Assembly (NCBI RefSeq): GCF_003063435.1
Contig: NZ_NESL01000015.1
Location: 1-54,783, forward strand
Direction of reading: 5' to 3'
Source of the DNA: Limnohabitans sp. 2KL-1
Lineage (GTDB): Bacteria; Pseudomonadota; Gammaproteobacteria; Burkholderiales; Burkholderiaceae_C
DNA: 54,783 nucleotides
A model generated the notes under the pieces. It did not search any database, was not told the DNA's origin, and was given only the letters and a program-made list of their open reading frames with translations. The position numbers and the translations under genes were made by a program. Position 1 is the first letter of the stretch. The number at the start of each line of letters is the position of its first letter. Positions 28,385 to 37,087 of this stretch are shown one piece after another.

Positions 28385-29194
28385 ATGGCCTTTTTCAAGT
28401 TCCGCCTTCCTGGTCAAGCTGCATCGACCACTGCTCCTGTCGAAGCGGTTGTTGCCGGACCGAGTGAAAACATCGAAGTCGTCCGCAAGCGTGCGCGCCA
28501 TCGCCTGATCGGTGCAGTCGTTTTGGTGCTGATCGGCGTGGTCGGTTTTCCTTTGATGTTTGACACCCAGCCCCGACCAGTGGCGGTGGACACGCCGATT
28601 GTGATTGCGGACCGTCAAGCTGTGCCGGCACTGACGCCTGGCCAGAACGTACCTGCTGAGCAAGCGCCGGCCAAGCCGCTTTTGTCCGAGTCCAGGCCGC
28701 TTCCTGCCAAAGAAGGTCTGAGTCCACATGAAGAAGTGGTTCAGGCCCCCCAATCTCCTGCGGTGATGGCACCTGTGCCAGAGGCACCGACTAAAGCTGC
28801 CGCCATGGTGCCCAAGGCGGAAGTTAAAACACCGGTACCTAAACCCGAGCCTCAAACGGCAACGGGCAGGACCGAAAAGACCGATGCATCGCCGCTGGCC
28901 AAGCCCAAAGATGACGGCAGCAAAGCCAAGTCACTCCTGGACGGCAAATCAGCGGCGGCTGTAGAGCGGCATGTGGTTCAGGTGGGGGCATTCACCGATC
29001 CTGTCAAAGTGCGCGAAGTCCGACGCAAGCTGGAGCAAGCGGGGTTGTCGACGTTTACCCAAGTCATCGACGGCAAGGACGGCAAGGCGAGCACACGCGT
29101 TCGCGTGGGGCCTTTCGACAGCCGGGAGGAAGCCGACAAGGTGGCCGCCCGTATCCGGCGACTTGACTTGTCGGCCGCTGTGCTGAGGCTTTGA
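28385..29194 (+). CDS. SPOR-domain protein (DedD-like)
   Basis: 269-residue cell-division-type protein: cytoplasmic N-terminus, one membrane helix at ~40-58 (LIGAVVLVLIGVVGFPLMF), a long Pro/Ala/Lys-rich periplasmic linker, and a C-terminal SPOR domain (~195-269, HVVQVGAFTDPVKVREVRRK ... TRVRVGPFDSREEADKVAARI) that binds denuded peptidoglycan at the septum. DedD by context between folC and cvpA. The cvpA start lies 1 nt after its stop. Confidence 0.9.
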   Translation: MAFFKFRLPGQAASTTAPVEAVVAGPSENIEVVRKRARHRLIGAVVLVLIGVVGFPLMFDTQPRPVAVDTPIVIADRQAVPALTPGQNVPAEQAPAKPLLSESRPLPAKEGLSPHEEVVQAPQSPAVMAPVPEAPTKAAAMVPKAEVKTPVPKPEPQTATGRTEKTDASPLAKPKDDGSKAKSLLDGKSAAAVERHVVQVGAFTDPVKVREVRRKLEQAGLSTFTQVIDGKDGKASTRVRVGPFDSREEADKVAARIRRLDLSAAVLRL

Positions 29195-29195
29195 C

Positions 29196-29690
29196 GTGCA
29201 ATTGTCCCTCACCGACTGGATTTTGTTGGGGGTCTTGCTGATCTCCATGACGGTGGGATTTTGGCGAGGCCTCGTCTACGAGGTGTTGTCACTCGCAGGC
29301 TGGGTGGCCGCTTTTGTCTTGGCCCAATGGCTGGCGTCCGATGTGGTTGACCTGTTGCCTTTTTTGAAGGGCGCTGCGGCTACGGTTCAGTATGCGGTCG
29401 CCTTTGTCTTGGTTTTTGTGGCCGCGTTGTTTGTGGCAGGGCTGCTGTCATGGTTGATCAAAAAATGGGTCGAAACCGTTGGTTTGCGACCCATTGATCG
29501 GTCTTTGGGAGCCATTTTTGGACTGATGCGAGGCGTGCTTTTGCTGTTGGTTTTGACGGTCGTGCTGCAACTTTTGGGGCTGTCTGCCGAGGCTTGGTGG
29601 CAAAACGCCCAAGGCCCTGCGTGGTTGAATGTGTTGCTCAATGGATTGAGGCCTTGGTTGCCGCAGTCCTTGCTTGAATTTTTGCCCTGA
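29196..29690 (+). CDS. cvpA: CvpA family membrane protein
   Basis: 164-residue inner-membrane protein with four hydrophobic segments; starts at GTG 29196, one base after the upstream stop. Family features: DWILLGVLLISMTVGFWRGL at the N-terminus, and KKWVETVGLRPIDRSLGAIFG reported as ~89-109. CvpA is linked to colicin V production and to envelope integrity, and usually precedes purF, as here (37 nt gap). Confidence 0.93.
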   Translation: MQLSLTDWILLGVLLISMTVGFWRGLVYEVLSLAGWVAAFVLAQWLASDVVDLLPFLKGAAATVQYAVAFVLVFVAALFVAGLLSWLIKKWVETVGLRPIDRSLGAIFGLMRGVLLLLVLTVVLQLLGLSAEAWWQNAQGPAWLNVLLNGLRPWLPQSLLEFLP

Positions 29691-29727
29691 AGTTTTCAGG
29701 GGGTTCGATTTTTGAACGGAAAAAAGT

Positions 29728-31242
29728 ATGTGTGGAATCGTCGGCGTTGTCAGCAGCGCACCGGTCAATCAGTTGATTTATGACGCCTTGTTGCTGTTGC
29801 AACACCGCGGCCAGGACGCTGCGGGCATCGTCACCCAGTTGGACCGTAAATTTTTCATGCACAAGGCCAAGGGCATGGTGCGCGACGTGTTTCGCACCCG
29901 CAACATGCGCAGCTTGCCCGGCAACTGCGGCTTGGGCCAGGTGCGTTACCCCACGGCGGGTAACGCTTTCAGCGAAGAAGAAGCGCAGCCGTTTTATGTG
30001 AATGCGCCCTTTGGCCTGGTGTTGGTGCACAACGGCAATCTGACCAATGCCCACGCGCTCAAAGCAGAGTTGTTTTCCAAGGATCACCGGCACATCAACA
30101 CCGAAAGCGACTCTGAAGTTCTGCTCAACGTGCTGGCTCATGAGCTGGAGAAAACCACCCGTGGATTGCCGCTCAAACCCCTGGACGTGTTCGAGGCCGT
30201 GCGCGGCGTGAACCGCCGTGTCAAAGGCTCCTACGCGGTGATCGCCTTGATCGCAGGCCACGGCTTGGTGGCTTTCCGCGACCCGCACGGTATTCGCCCT
30301 CTGTGCATGGGACGCAGCGAAGACGGCTCGATCATGCTGGCCAGTGAGTCGGTGGCTTTGGACGGCACATCGCACCAGTTTGAGCGCGATGTGGCCCCGG
30401 GTGAAGCCATTTTTGTCGATCTGGAAGGGCTGGTCCACACCCAGCAATGCGCCGAAAAGTCGCAACTGAGCCCTTGCATCTTCGAATACGTGTACCTGGC
30501 CCGCCCGGATTCGACTATGGACGGTATCTCGGTTTATCAGGCCCGTTTGAACCTTGGCGAGACCCTGGCCAAGCGCGTCATCTCCACGGTGCCACCCAGC
30601 GACATCGATGTCGTCATTCCAATTCCCGAGTCCAGCCGCCCCAGCGCCACCCAGTTGGCCCATTTGCTGGGCATCCCTTACCGCGAAGGTTTTGTGAAAA
30701 ACCGCTACGTGGGCCGCACCTTCATCATGCCGGGCCAAGCTGTGCGCAAAAAGTCGGTGCGCCAAAAGCTCAACACCATCGTGAGCGAATTCAAGGGGCG
30801 CAATGTGTTGCTGGTGGATGACTCCATCGTGCGCGGCACCACCAGCCGTGAGATCGTTCAGATGGCACGTGATGCGGGTGCCCGCAAGGTTTACATGGCC
30901 AGCGCGGCGCCGCCCGTGCGCTACCCCAACGTTTATGGCATCGACATGCCGACCAAAGAAGAGCTGGTGGCGCACGGCCGCAGCATCGAAGAAATCCGCC
31001 AAATCATTGGCTGCGATGCCCTGATTTACCAAGACGTGGACGCCATGAAAACCGCGGTGGCCCAGGCGCGTGTCAACGCGGCTGGCGCGCTGTCTGACTT
31101 CGATGCCTCTTGTTTTGACGGTATTTATGTCACGGGTGATATTTCGGCCAACGACATCAGCCGTTTGAATGAAACCCGCCTCCAAGTGGAGGAGGGCGAC
31201 GATGACAATTCGCGTTTGGCACTGCCCAACGCCAGCGTGTGA
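29728..31242 (+). CDS. purF: Amidophosphoribosyltransferase
   Basis: First committed step of purine synthesis: converts PRPP and glutamine to phosphoribosylamine. The 504-residue protein begins MCGIVGVV, so Cys becomes the N-terminal nucleophile after Met removal (no propeptide). The glutaminase domain has LLLQHRGQDAAG and LGQVRYPTAG; the phosphoribosyltransferase PRPP loop VLLVDDSIVRGTTS lies at ~360-373. No iron-sulfur ligands are evident. Followed 9 nt later by metZ. Confidence 0.98.
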   Translation: MCGIVGVVSSAPVNQLIYDALLLLQHRGQDAAGIVTQLDRKFFMHKAKGMVRDVFRTRNMRSLPGNCGLGQVRYPTAGNAFSEEEAQPFYVNAPFGLVLVHNGNLTNAHALKAELFSKDHRHINTESDSEVLLNVLAHELEKTTRGLPLKPLDVFEAVRGVNRRVKGSYAVIALIAGHGLVAFRDPHGIRPLCMGRSEDGSIMLASESVALDGTSHQFERDVAPGEAIFVDLEGLVHTQQCAEKSQLSPCIFEYVYLARPDSTMDGISVYQARLNLGETLAKRVISTVPPSDIDVVIPIPESSRPSATQLAHLLGIPYREGFVKNRYVGRTFIMPGQAVRKKSVRQKLNTIVSEFKGRNVLLVDDSIVRGTTSREIVQMARDAGARKVYMASAAPPVRYPNVYGIDMPTKEELVAHGRSIEEIRQIIGCDALIYQDVDAMKTAVAQARVNAAGALSDFDASCFDGIYVTGDISANDISRLNETRLQVEEGDDDNSRLALPNASV

Positions 31243-31251
31243 GCACAAGCC

Positions 31252-32463
31252 ATGACCGAAGCCAACCGATTTGACGATCTGCACATCGAAACCCTGGCGG
31301 TGCGCGCCGCAGTCGAGCGCAGCCAGTACGGCGAAAACTCTGAAGCGCTGTACCTGACCAGCGGCTATGTGCAGCCCACAGCCGAAGCGGCTGCCCGCCG
31401 TTTTGCTGGCGACGAAGAAGGCTACACCTACGGCCGTTACGGCAACCCCACCGTCAGCAGCATGGAGATGCGGTTGGCTGCACTGGAGGGCACTGAGGCC
31501 GCCATGGGCACGGCGTCAGGCATGTCGGCCATCTTGATGATGTGCATGGGCTTGCTCAAAGCGGGCGACCATGTGGTGTGTTCGCGCTCCATGTTCGGCT
31601 CGACCATCAAGTTGATCGGTTCCGACCTCGCCAAATTCGGCGTCGAATCGAGCTTTGTCTCTCAGACCGACTTGAAAGAATGGCAAGCGGCCATCCGGCC
31701 CAACACACGCCTGTTGTTTGCCGAAACCCCGACCAACCCGCTGACCGAAGTCTGCGACATCCAGGCGCTGGCCGACATGGCCCACAATGCGGGCGCTTTG
31801 TTTGCCGTGGACAACTGCTTTGCCACGCCCGCCTTGCAGCGCCCCGCCGCCATGGGGGCTGACATCATCATGCATTCAGGTACCAAGTACCTCGATGGCC
31901 AGGGCCGTGTCATGGCCGGTGCCTTGTGTGCTTCGCAGCAAATGATCACCGAGAAGTTCTTGCCTGTGCTCAAGAGCGGTGGCATGACGCTGGCGCCCTT
32001 CAACGCCTGGGTGGTCCTCAAGGGCCTGGAAACACTGGACTTGCGCATGCGTGCGCAGACCGCCCGTGCACACATTCTGGCCGAGTGGCTGGAAAAACAC
32101 CCTTCGGTTGCGCGCGTTTACTACCCTGGCTTGGCCAGCCATCCCCAGCACGATCTGGCCATGCGTCAGATGTCAGGTTTGGGCGGCGCGGTCTTGTCTT
32201 TCGATGTGAAAGCCGATGGCCCCGAGCAATCACGCGCACGCGCATTCCATGTGCTCGATTCGATGCAAATGCTGTCCCTGTCCACCAATCTGGGCGACAC
32301 CAAAACTTTGGTGGCCCATCCCGCCAGCACCTCGCATGGCCGCTTGACCGAGGCTCAGCGTCAAGCTGCGGGCATTGGCCAAGGACTGATCCGCGTGGCG
32401 GTCGGCCTCGAATACCCGCAAGACATCCAAAAAGACCTCTCCCGTGGTCTGGACACCCTTTGA
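31252..32463 (+). CDS. metZ: O-succinylhomoserine sulfhydrylase
   Basis: PLP enzyme of the Cys/Met-metabolism family, making homocysteine from O-succinylhomoserine and sulfide. 403 residues; the PLP Lys is in [12 protein letters not shown] (~212), with [20 protein letters not shown] near the N-terminus and a C-terminal [20 protein letters not shown] substrate-binding segment. MetZ rather than MetB is inferred from the purF-metZ neighbourhood and sequence style. gltX begins 1 nt after the stop. Confidence 0.92.
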   Translation: MTEANRFDDLHIETLAVRAAVERSQYGENSEALYLTSGYVQPTAEAAARRFAGDEEGYTYGRYGNPTVSSMEMRLAALEGTEAAMGTASGMSAILMMCMGLLKAGDHVVCSRSMFGSTIKLIGSDLAKFGVESSFVSQTDLKEWQAAIRPNTRLLFAETPTNPLTEVCDIQALADMAHNAGALFAVDNCFATPALQRPAAMGADIIMHSGTKYLDGQGRVMAGALCASQQMITEKFLPVLKSGGMTLAPFNAWVVLKGLETLDLRMRAQTARAHILAEWLEKHPSVARVYYPGLASHPQHDLAMRQMSGLGGAVLSFDVKADGPEQSRARAFHVLDSMQMLSLSTNLGDTKTLVAHPASTSHGRLTEAQRQAAGIGQGLIRVAVGLEYPQDIQKDLSRGLDTL

Positions 32464-32464
32464 T

Positions 32465-33874
32465 ATGACACAAAGCCTTTCAAGCTCTTGCGCACGCACG
32501 CGCACCCGTTTTGCCCCATCGCCCACTGGCTTCATTCACCTGGGCAACATTCGCTCGGCTTTGTACCCTTGGGCTTTTGCCCGTGCCACCGGTGGTGACT
32601 TCATCTTGCGCATCGAAGACACCGACCTCGATCGCTCCACGCAAGCGTCGGTGGACGTGATCATCGAAGGCATGGCCTGGCTTGAACTCAACCACGACGA
32701 AGGCCCGTTCTACCAAATGCAACGCATGGACCGCTACAAAGCGGTGCTGGCTGATTTGATTGCCGCTGGCCATGTCTATCCTTGCTACATGGGCATGGAA
32801 GAACTCGACGCCTTGCGCGAGCGCCAGATGGCCAACAAGGAAAAACCCCGTTACGACGGCACATGGCGTCCGGCAGAGGGCAAAACCTTGCCCGCGATTC
32901 CCGAAGGTGTGAAGCCCGTGTTGCGCTTCAAGAACCCGATTGGCGGCGTGGTGGCCTGGGACGACAAGGTCAAAGGCCGCATCGAGATCAGCAACGACGA
33001 GCTGGACGATCTGGTGATCGCCCGCCCGGACGGCACGCCCACCTACAACTTTTGCGTGGTGGTGGACGACATCGACATGGCCATCACGCATGTGATCCGT
33101 GGCGACGACCATGTGAACAACACGCCGCGCCAGATCAACATCTTCAAGGCCTTGGGTAAAGAGCCTCCGATCTATGCCCACTTGCCCACCGTGCTGAACG
33201 AGCAGGGCGAGAAGATGAGCAAGCGCAACGGTGCCAAGGCGGTCACGGCTTACCGCGACGAGGGCTATTTGCCCGATGCCATGGTCAACTACCTGGCGCG
33301 TCTGGGCTGGAGCCACGGCGACGACGAGATTTTCAGCCGTGCACAGTTTCTGGAGTGGTTCAACCTGGACCATTTGGGCCGCAGCGCCGCGCAGTTTGAC
33401 GAAGCCAAGCTCAAGTGGGTCAACGCCCAGCACCTCAAGGCCATGGGCGATACCGAGTTGGCGGAACACGTTCAACCTTTCCTTGTCAAACTGGGTGTGG
33501 TGGCCGACGAGCGCTTGCCCAGCATTTGCGGCTTGTTCAAAGACCGTTGTGACACTTTGGTGAATTTGGCCCAATGGATCTCGGCCTTCTATTTGGACGT
33601 GGTGCCCAACGCGGAAGAAAAAGCCCAACACGTCACCGATGCAGTCAAACCTGCGCTGGCCGTGCTGGCAGACAAGCTCGCTGCCTGTGCGTGGGACAAA
33701 GCATCGATCGCAGCAGCTATCAAGGAAACTTTGGCCGAAACCGGTCTCAAGATGCCACAGTTGGCCATGCCCGTGCGTGTGCTGGTGATGGGCACAGCGC
33801 AAACCCCATCGCTGGATGCTGTACTTTCTTTGAGTCAGCGAGAAAAAATTATTGCGCGCCTCAAAAACGCATAA
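32465..33874 (+). CDS. gltX: Glutamyl-tRNA synthetase
   Basis: Class I aminoacyl-tRNA synthetase charging tRNA-Glu, two copies of which lie just downstream. 469 residues; the HIGH-type motif is HLGN (~25-28) in [20 protein letters not shown], with the KMSKS-type motif [10 protein letters not shown] at ~250. LRIEDTD follows the first motif as in all GluRS. Start ATG 32465, 1 nt after metZ. Because the synthetase sits in a purine/methionine gene row, tRNA and amino acid functions are coexpressed. Confidence 0.97.
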   Translation: MTQSLSSSCARTRTRFAPSPTGFIHLGNIRSALYPWAFARATGGDFILRIEDTDLDRSTQASVDVIIEGMAWLELNHDEGPFYQMQRMDRYKAVLADLIAAGHVYPCYMGMEELDALRERQMANKEKPRYDGTWRPAEGKTLPAIPEGVKPVLRFKNPIGGVVAWDDKVKGRIEISNDELDDLVIARPDGTPTYNFCVVVDDIDMAITHVIRGDDHVNNTPRQINIFKALGKEPPIYAHLPTVLNEQGEKMSKRNGAKAVTAYRDEGYLPDAMVNYLARLGWSHGDDEIFSRAQFLEWFNLDHLGRSAAQFDEAKLKWVNAQHLKAMGDTELAEHVQPFLVKLGVVADERLPSICGLFKDRCDTLVNLAQWISAFYLDVVPNAEEKAQHVTDAVKPALAVLADKLAACAWDKASIAAAIKETLAETGLKMPQLAMPVRVLVMGTAQTPSLDAVLSLSQREKIIARLKNA

Positions 33875-33883
33875 ATTTCTGTC

Positions 33884-33889
33884 TATAAT
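33884..33889 (+). promoter_or_regulatory. -10 element of the tRNA-Ala/Glu/Asp cluster
   Basis: Consensus TATAAT 10 nt after the gltX stop codon and about 60 nt before tRNA-Ala. The -35 is weak. The downstream TATAATTCAA is repeated exactly in front of tRNA-Pro (38729), supporting a shared tRNA promoter style. Confidence 0.6.
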
Positions 33890-33948
33890 TCAAGTCTCGA
33901 CACTAACGAGGTGCAGCACAAAGCGAAAGCGATGTGATGAACTAAACG

Positions 33949-34024
<76 letters not shown>

Positions 34025-34057
34025 AAAGTGTCGAAAACTCGTAAGAGTCCAGGTTAT

Positions 34058-34133
34058 GACCCTATCGTCTAGAGGCCTAGGACATCACCCTTTCACGGTG
34101 AGTACCGGGGTTCGAATCCCCGTAGGGTCGCCA
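34058..34133 (+). tRNA. tRNA-Glu (anticodon TTC), copy 1
   Basis: 76 nt with CCA; GACCCTATCGTCTAGAGGCC start, anticodon loop CTTTCAC in the arm CACC..GGTG. Identical in sequence to the copy at 34333-34408. Follows tRNA-Ala by 33 nt. Confidence 0.97.
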
Positions 34134-34182
34134 AGTTTATGGCACTTGGCTTCAACCAAAGTTGAAGCAAAGCCATCTGCCA

Positions 34183-34259
34183 GGAGTGGTAGTTCAGTTG
34201 GTTAGAATACCGGCCTGTCACGCCGGGGGTCGCGGGTTCGAGTCCCGTCCACTCCGCCA
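34183..34259 (+). tRNA. tRNA-Asp (anticodon GTC), copy 1
   Basis: 77 nt with CCA; acceptor GGAGTGG / CCACTCC, anticodon loop CTGTCAC. Identical to the copy at 34458-34534. A terminator follows 5 nt later. Confidence 0.97.
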
Positions 34260-34264
34260 AATTG

Positions 34265-34299
34265 AAACCCTTACAAACTAAAATCTGTAAGGGTTTTTT
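34265..34299 (+). terminator. Terminator after first tRNA-Asp
   Basis: Stem AAACCCTTACA / TGTAAGGGTTT with an A-rich loop and a run of six T. Located between the two tRNA-Glu-Asp units. Confidence 0.85.
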
Positions 34300-34332
34300 A
34301 TTGCCGACAGTGTGCTGCGGCAAGCAGGCCAT

Positions 34333-34408
34333 GACCCTATCGTCTAGAGGCCTAGGACATCACCCTTTCACGGTGAGTACCGGGGTTCGAATCCCCGTAG
34401 GGTCGCCA
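34333..34408 (+). tRNA. tRNA-Glu (anticodon TTC), copy 2
   Basis: Identical 76-nt gene to copy 1; lies 275 bp downstream of it as part of a tandem duplication. No obvious own promoter; it sits behind a terminator, so it may depend on read-through or on an unseen weak promoter. Confidence 0.97.
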
Positions 34409-34457
34409 AGTTTGTGGCACTTGTCTTCAACCAAAGTTGAAGTAAAGCCATCTGCCA

Positions 34458-34534
34458 GGAGTGGTAGTTCAGTTGGTTAGAATACCGGCCTGTCACGCCG
34501 GGGGTCGCGGGTTCGAGTCCCGTCCACTCCGCCA
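34458..34534 (+). tRNA. tRNA-Asp (anticodon GTC), copy 2
   Basis: Identical 77-nt gene to copy 1, in the same spacing behind tRNA-Glu copy 2. Confidence 0.97.
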
Positions 34535-34538
34535 AATA

Positions 34539-34572
34539 TAAAAGCCCAAGTAGTTTGCTGCTTGGGTTTTTT
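34539..34572 (+). terminator. Terminator after second tRNA-Asp
   Basis: CCCAAG / CTTGGG stem extended by inner AG/CT pairing, then six T. Starts about 5 nt after the tRNA-Asp CCA. Confidence 0.8.
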
Positions 34573-34628
34573 GTTTTGTTCTGACGCATCCGATGTTTTC
34601 CGCCGTAGCTTGGTGACGGCGGTTGACT

Positions 34629-35261
34629 TTATTCAGATGGTCTTGGCCATTGGCAATTCTCGAACAGCGTGCGCAAGGTGTTTTTAAAATGAGGTCGGCA
34701 TTCGCTGCTCCATGGCGTTCCTCTGACTTTCAGCCAGGCTTGTGATCGTAAAACCTCGGGAAGGGTGATGTCATAGCAGGCGAACGATGCTGGACCGCGG
34801 TCAATGTTGATCCAGCGTTGGGCGCGCACACAACCGGCAACCTGGGCAAGGCCAGGCAGGTGCTCCAAATCGTACCAGCGGTAAACTTCGTCGCGCCAAT
34901 CCTTGTCAATGTCGGTTTCAACTGCATAGTGAAAAGCCGCCGCTGCTCCATGGGAAGCGCCTTCCAGTTGCATCACAGATTGGAGGCGAGACACTTCAGT
35001 CGGGCACTGCAGTTGTTTCGACAGGTTTTGCGACAAAGCGTCACGTTGTGAAGGCGTGAGCATGTCGCTGGGCGAGCCTTCCAGGTAAACATGGGTCATT
35101 GGCTGACCGTTTTCAGCTTGGGTGGTGTGAACGATGCGTTGCACATGAAGTGGCGTCATGCCTTGCATCTGACAAGCCTTCAGCACTTGATGGCTAAGCC
35201 AAGTCAGCTCGTAGACTTGCGAATACCGGAGCTTGACAAGCAGGGCGGTTGAGCAGGTCAT
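34629..35261 (-). CDS. Uncharacterised protein with dimeric alpha-beta barrel (EthD-like) C-terminus
   Basis: 210 residues from ATG 35261; the frame is open 25 codons further, overlapping the TctC gene. The C-terminal part (WRDEVYRWYDLEHLPGLAQV ... RAQRWINI ... ASFACYDITLPEVL ... RGTPW) has the pattern of ferredoxin-like dimeric barrel proteins, in which a WYDxEHL segment lines a pocket. The N-terminal 100 residues may be a related repeat. No catalytic function can be assigned. Last gene of the minus-strand catabolic operon, 13 nt after tctC. Confidence 0.65.
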   Translation of the reverse strand: MTCSTALLVKLRYSQVYELTWLSHQVLKACQMQGMTPLHVQRIVHTTQAENGQPMTHVYLEGSPSDMLTPSQRDALSQNLSKQLQCPTEVSRLQSVMQLEGASHGAAAAFHYAVETDIDKDWRDEVYRWYDLEHLPGLAQVAGCVRAQRWINIDRGPASFACYDITLPEVLRSQAWLKVRGTPWSSECRPHFKNTLRTLFENCQWPRPSE

Positions 35262-35274
35262 GAGCAGGCCGTGA

Positions 35275-36255
35275 TCAGTTGTCTTTGATATTTTTGGCTT
35301 TGATGATCTGAGACCATTTGGCAGAATCTTTGACAAGCACCGCTGCCAATTCTGCGGGGCTGGAGGAGGAGGGCACCGCGCCCGAAGCCAGCAGCCGTGA
35401 TTTCACACTGGGGTCGGCCAAGGCTTTCACCACAGCCTTGTTCAGCCGTTCAAGGTCGGCGGCTGAAGTGCCCTTGTGTGCAAATAGCGCATACCAGTTG
35501 TCGGAGTCCACCCCTTTGACGCCGATTTCTTCAAACGTTTTGACATCTGGAAACAAGGGATGGCGTTGCGTGGCGGCCAAGGCCACAGGCTTGAGTTTGC
35601 CTGCCTTGATGTGACCGATCAGCCCTGGAATGTCGCCAAAGAAGCCGTCCACATGACCAGCGATGACATCGGTGATGGCAGGGGCCGCACCTTTGTAGGG
35701 TACATGCGTCATTTCAATTTGTGTGGCACTTGACAACAGTTCCATGGCCAGATGTGGCACGCTGCCCGTTCCCGAAGAGGCCATGCTCAAACGCTTGCTC
35801 TTGGCATGGTTTAAAAACTCGCCCGGCTGATTGGCCGGGCTGGCCGGGTTGACCACCAGCATCTCCACATTGTTGACCACCATGGAGACGGGGGCCAGGT
35901 CGCTCAGGGGTTTGTAGGGCAGGGCTGGGTAAAGGGTCGGGTTGATCGCCACCGCCCCCACGCTGGTCAGCCAAAGTGTCTGGCCATCGGCAGGAGATTT
36001 GATCAGGGCATCGGCCGCAATGGCACCATTGGCCCCGGCCTTGTTTTCCACCAACACTGGCTGGTTCAGCTCTTTGCCCAATTGATCACTGAGGGTTCGC
36101 GCCACAAAGTCGACAGGCCCGCCCGGCGGAAATGCCACAAGCAATTTCAGTGGGCGCGTTTGGGCCAGCGCTGAATGCGCGGTCAGTATCACCAAGGTGG
36201 CAAGGGCCAGGATGCGAGGAGCAAAACGAACGCGGGTGTTAATGCGTGTCAACAT
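35275..36255 (-). CDS. Tripartite tricarboxylate transporter (Bug/TctC) binding protein
   Basis: 326-residue periplasmic solute-binding protein. Signal peptide ends HSALAQ; the mature start RPLKLLVAFPPGGPVDFVAR is the Bug family hallmark, with VENKAGANGAIAADALIKSP reported as ~70-89 and GGPVD binding loop. Ligand unknown, usually a carboxylate. No TctA/TctB membrane genes are in the operon, as is common for the expanded Bug families of Burkholderiales. Start ATG 36255 begins the signal peptide; lies 22 nt after the SDR gene. Confidence 0.92.
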   Translation of the reverse strand: MLTRINTRVRFAPRILALATLVILTAHSALAQTRPLKLLVAFPPGGPVDFVARTLSDQLGKELNQPVLVENKAGANGAIAADALIKSPADGQTLWLTSVGAVAINPTLYPALPYKPLSDLAPVSMVVNNVEMLVVNPASPANQPGEFLNHAKSKRLSMASSGTGSVPHLAMELLSSATQIEMTHVPYKGAAPAITDVIAGHVDGFFGDIPGLIGHIKAGKLKPVALAATQRHPLFPDVKTFEEIGVKGVDSDNWYALFAHKGTSAADLERLNKAVVKALADPSVKSRLLASGAVPSSSSPAELAAVLVKDSAKWSQIIKAKNIKDN

Positions 36256-36277
36256 GTGTGGCCTTTTGAGAAAGTGG

Positions 36278-37087
36278 TCAGTCGCAACGGGTGGACATGC
36301 CACCATCAATCACCAGCTCGGTTCCTGTGATGAAACGGGCCTCTTCGCTGGCAAGGAACAGCACCGCGTTGGCGGTGTCACGGCCATCCCCCATGAATGG
36401 CAGTGGAATGCGGGCCTGGCGCTGTGCCAGCAAGGCTTGCACATCGCCGCCACTGCGCTGCAAGGCCAACCGCGTCTCGACCATGGGCGTGTGCAATTGA
36501 CCCGGTATCACGGTGTTGACCCGAATGCCTTTTTTGGCGTACTGGTTGGCCACCACGCGCCCCAGTTGGATCACGCCGGCCTTTGTCGCGGCATAAGCGA
36601 CCTGGGCTGCACCTGTCCAGCGGATGCCCGAGGTCGAGGACAAATTCACGATGGCACCTCGGCCGTTGCGCTCCATCACCGGCAGCACGTGCTTGCATAA
36701 GAGGAAGACGCTCTTGAGGTTGAAGTCGACTTGTGCGTCCCAGACTTCCTCGCTCATTTCCACTGGACCGCCCTTGGCTGAGCCCCCCACATTGTTGACC
36801 AGCACATCGATGCGGCCGTGGGTTTTGACAATGGCCTCGATGGCCGCCAGAACCGATGCGGCCTGCGTCACATCGCAAACCATGGACTCGATCGTGCCGC
36901 CGTGTGTGGCTTGTGTTCGCGCCGATGCCAGTGTTTCATCCATGCTGCGCAAGCTGATATCGAGCGCCACCACATGCGCACCTTCACGAACCAGTGCCAC
37001 CGCAATGGCTCGTCCGTTGCCCCAGCCCGGTCCGACCGAGCCAGCACCGGTGACCACAGCGATCTTGTTTTGAAAACGTGCACTCAT
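36278..37087 (-). CDS. Short-chain dehydrogenase/reductase
   Basis: 269-residue NAD(P)-dependent SDR: cofactor motif VTGAGSVGPGWGNGRA (~13-28, a variant TGxxxGxG with a four-residue insert), LVNNVGG (~95), catalytic Ser in NLSSTSG and YAATKAG (~165-171), and C-terminal GTELVIDGGMS. The substrate is not predictable. Its start overlaps the amidohydrolase stop by 4 nt, so the two are coupled. Confidence 0.93.
   Translation of the reverse strand: MSARFQNKIAVVTGAGSVGPGWGNGRAIAVALVREGAHVVALDISLRSMDETLASARTQATHGGTIESMVCDVTQAASVLAAIEAIVKTHGRIDVLVNNVGGSAKGGPVEMSEEVWDAQVDFNLKSVFLLCKHVLPVMERNGRGAIVNLSSTSGIRWTGAAQVAYAATKAGVIQLGRVVANQYAKKGIRVNTVIPGQLHTPMVETRLALQRSGGDVQALLAQRQARIPLPFMGDGRDTANAVLFLASEEARFITGTELVIDGGMSTRCD

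Larger units (their letters stand above)
34056..34536 (+). repeat. Tandem duplication of the tRNA-Glu/tRNA-Asp unit
   Basis: Unit 34056-34261 is repeated at 34331-34536, a 275-bp period. The tRNAs are identical and the 49-nt spacer between them differs at three positions only, indicating a recent duplication. Homology starts right at ATGACCC and stops right after GCCAAAT. Confidence 0.9.

Noticed and set aside
29638..31284. 548-codon open frame antisense to purF
   Set aside because: Shadow of a well-supported housekeeping gene.
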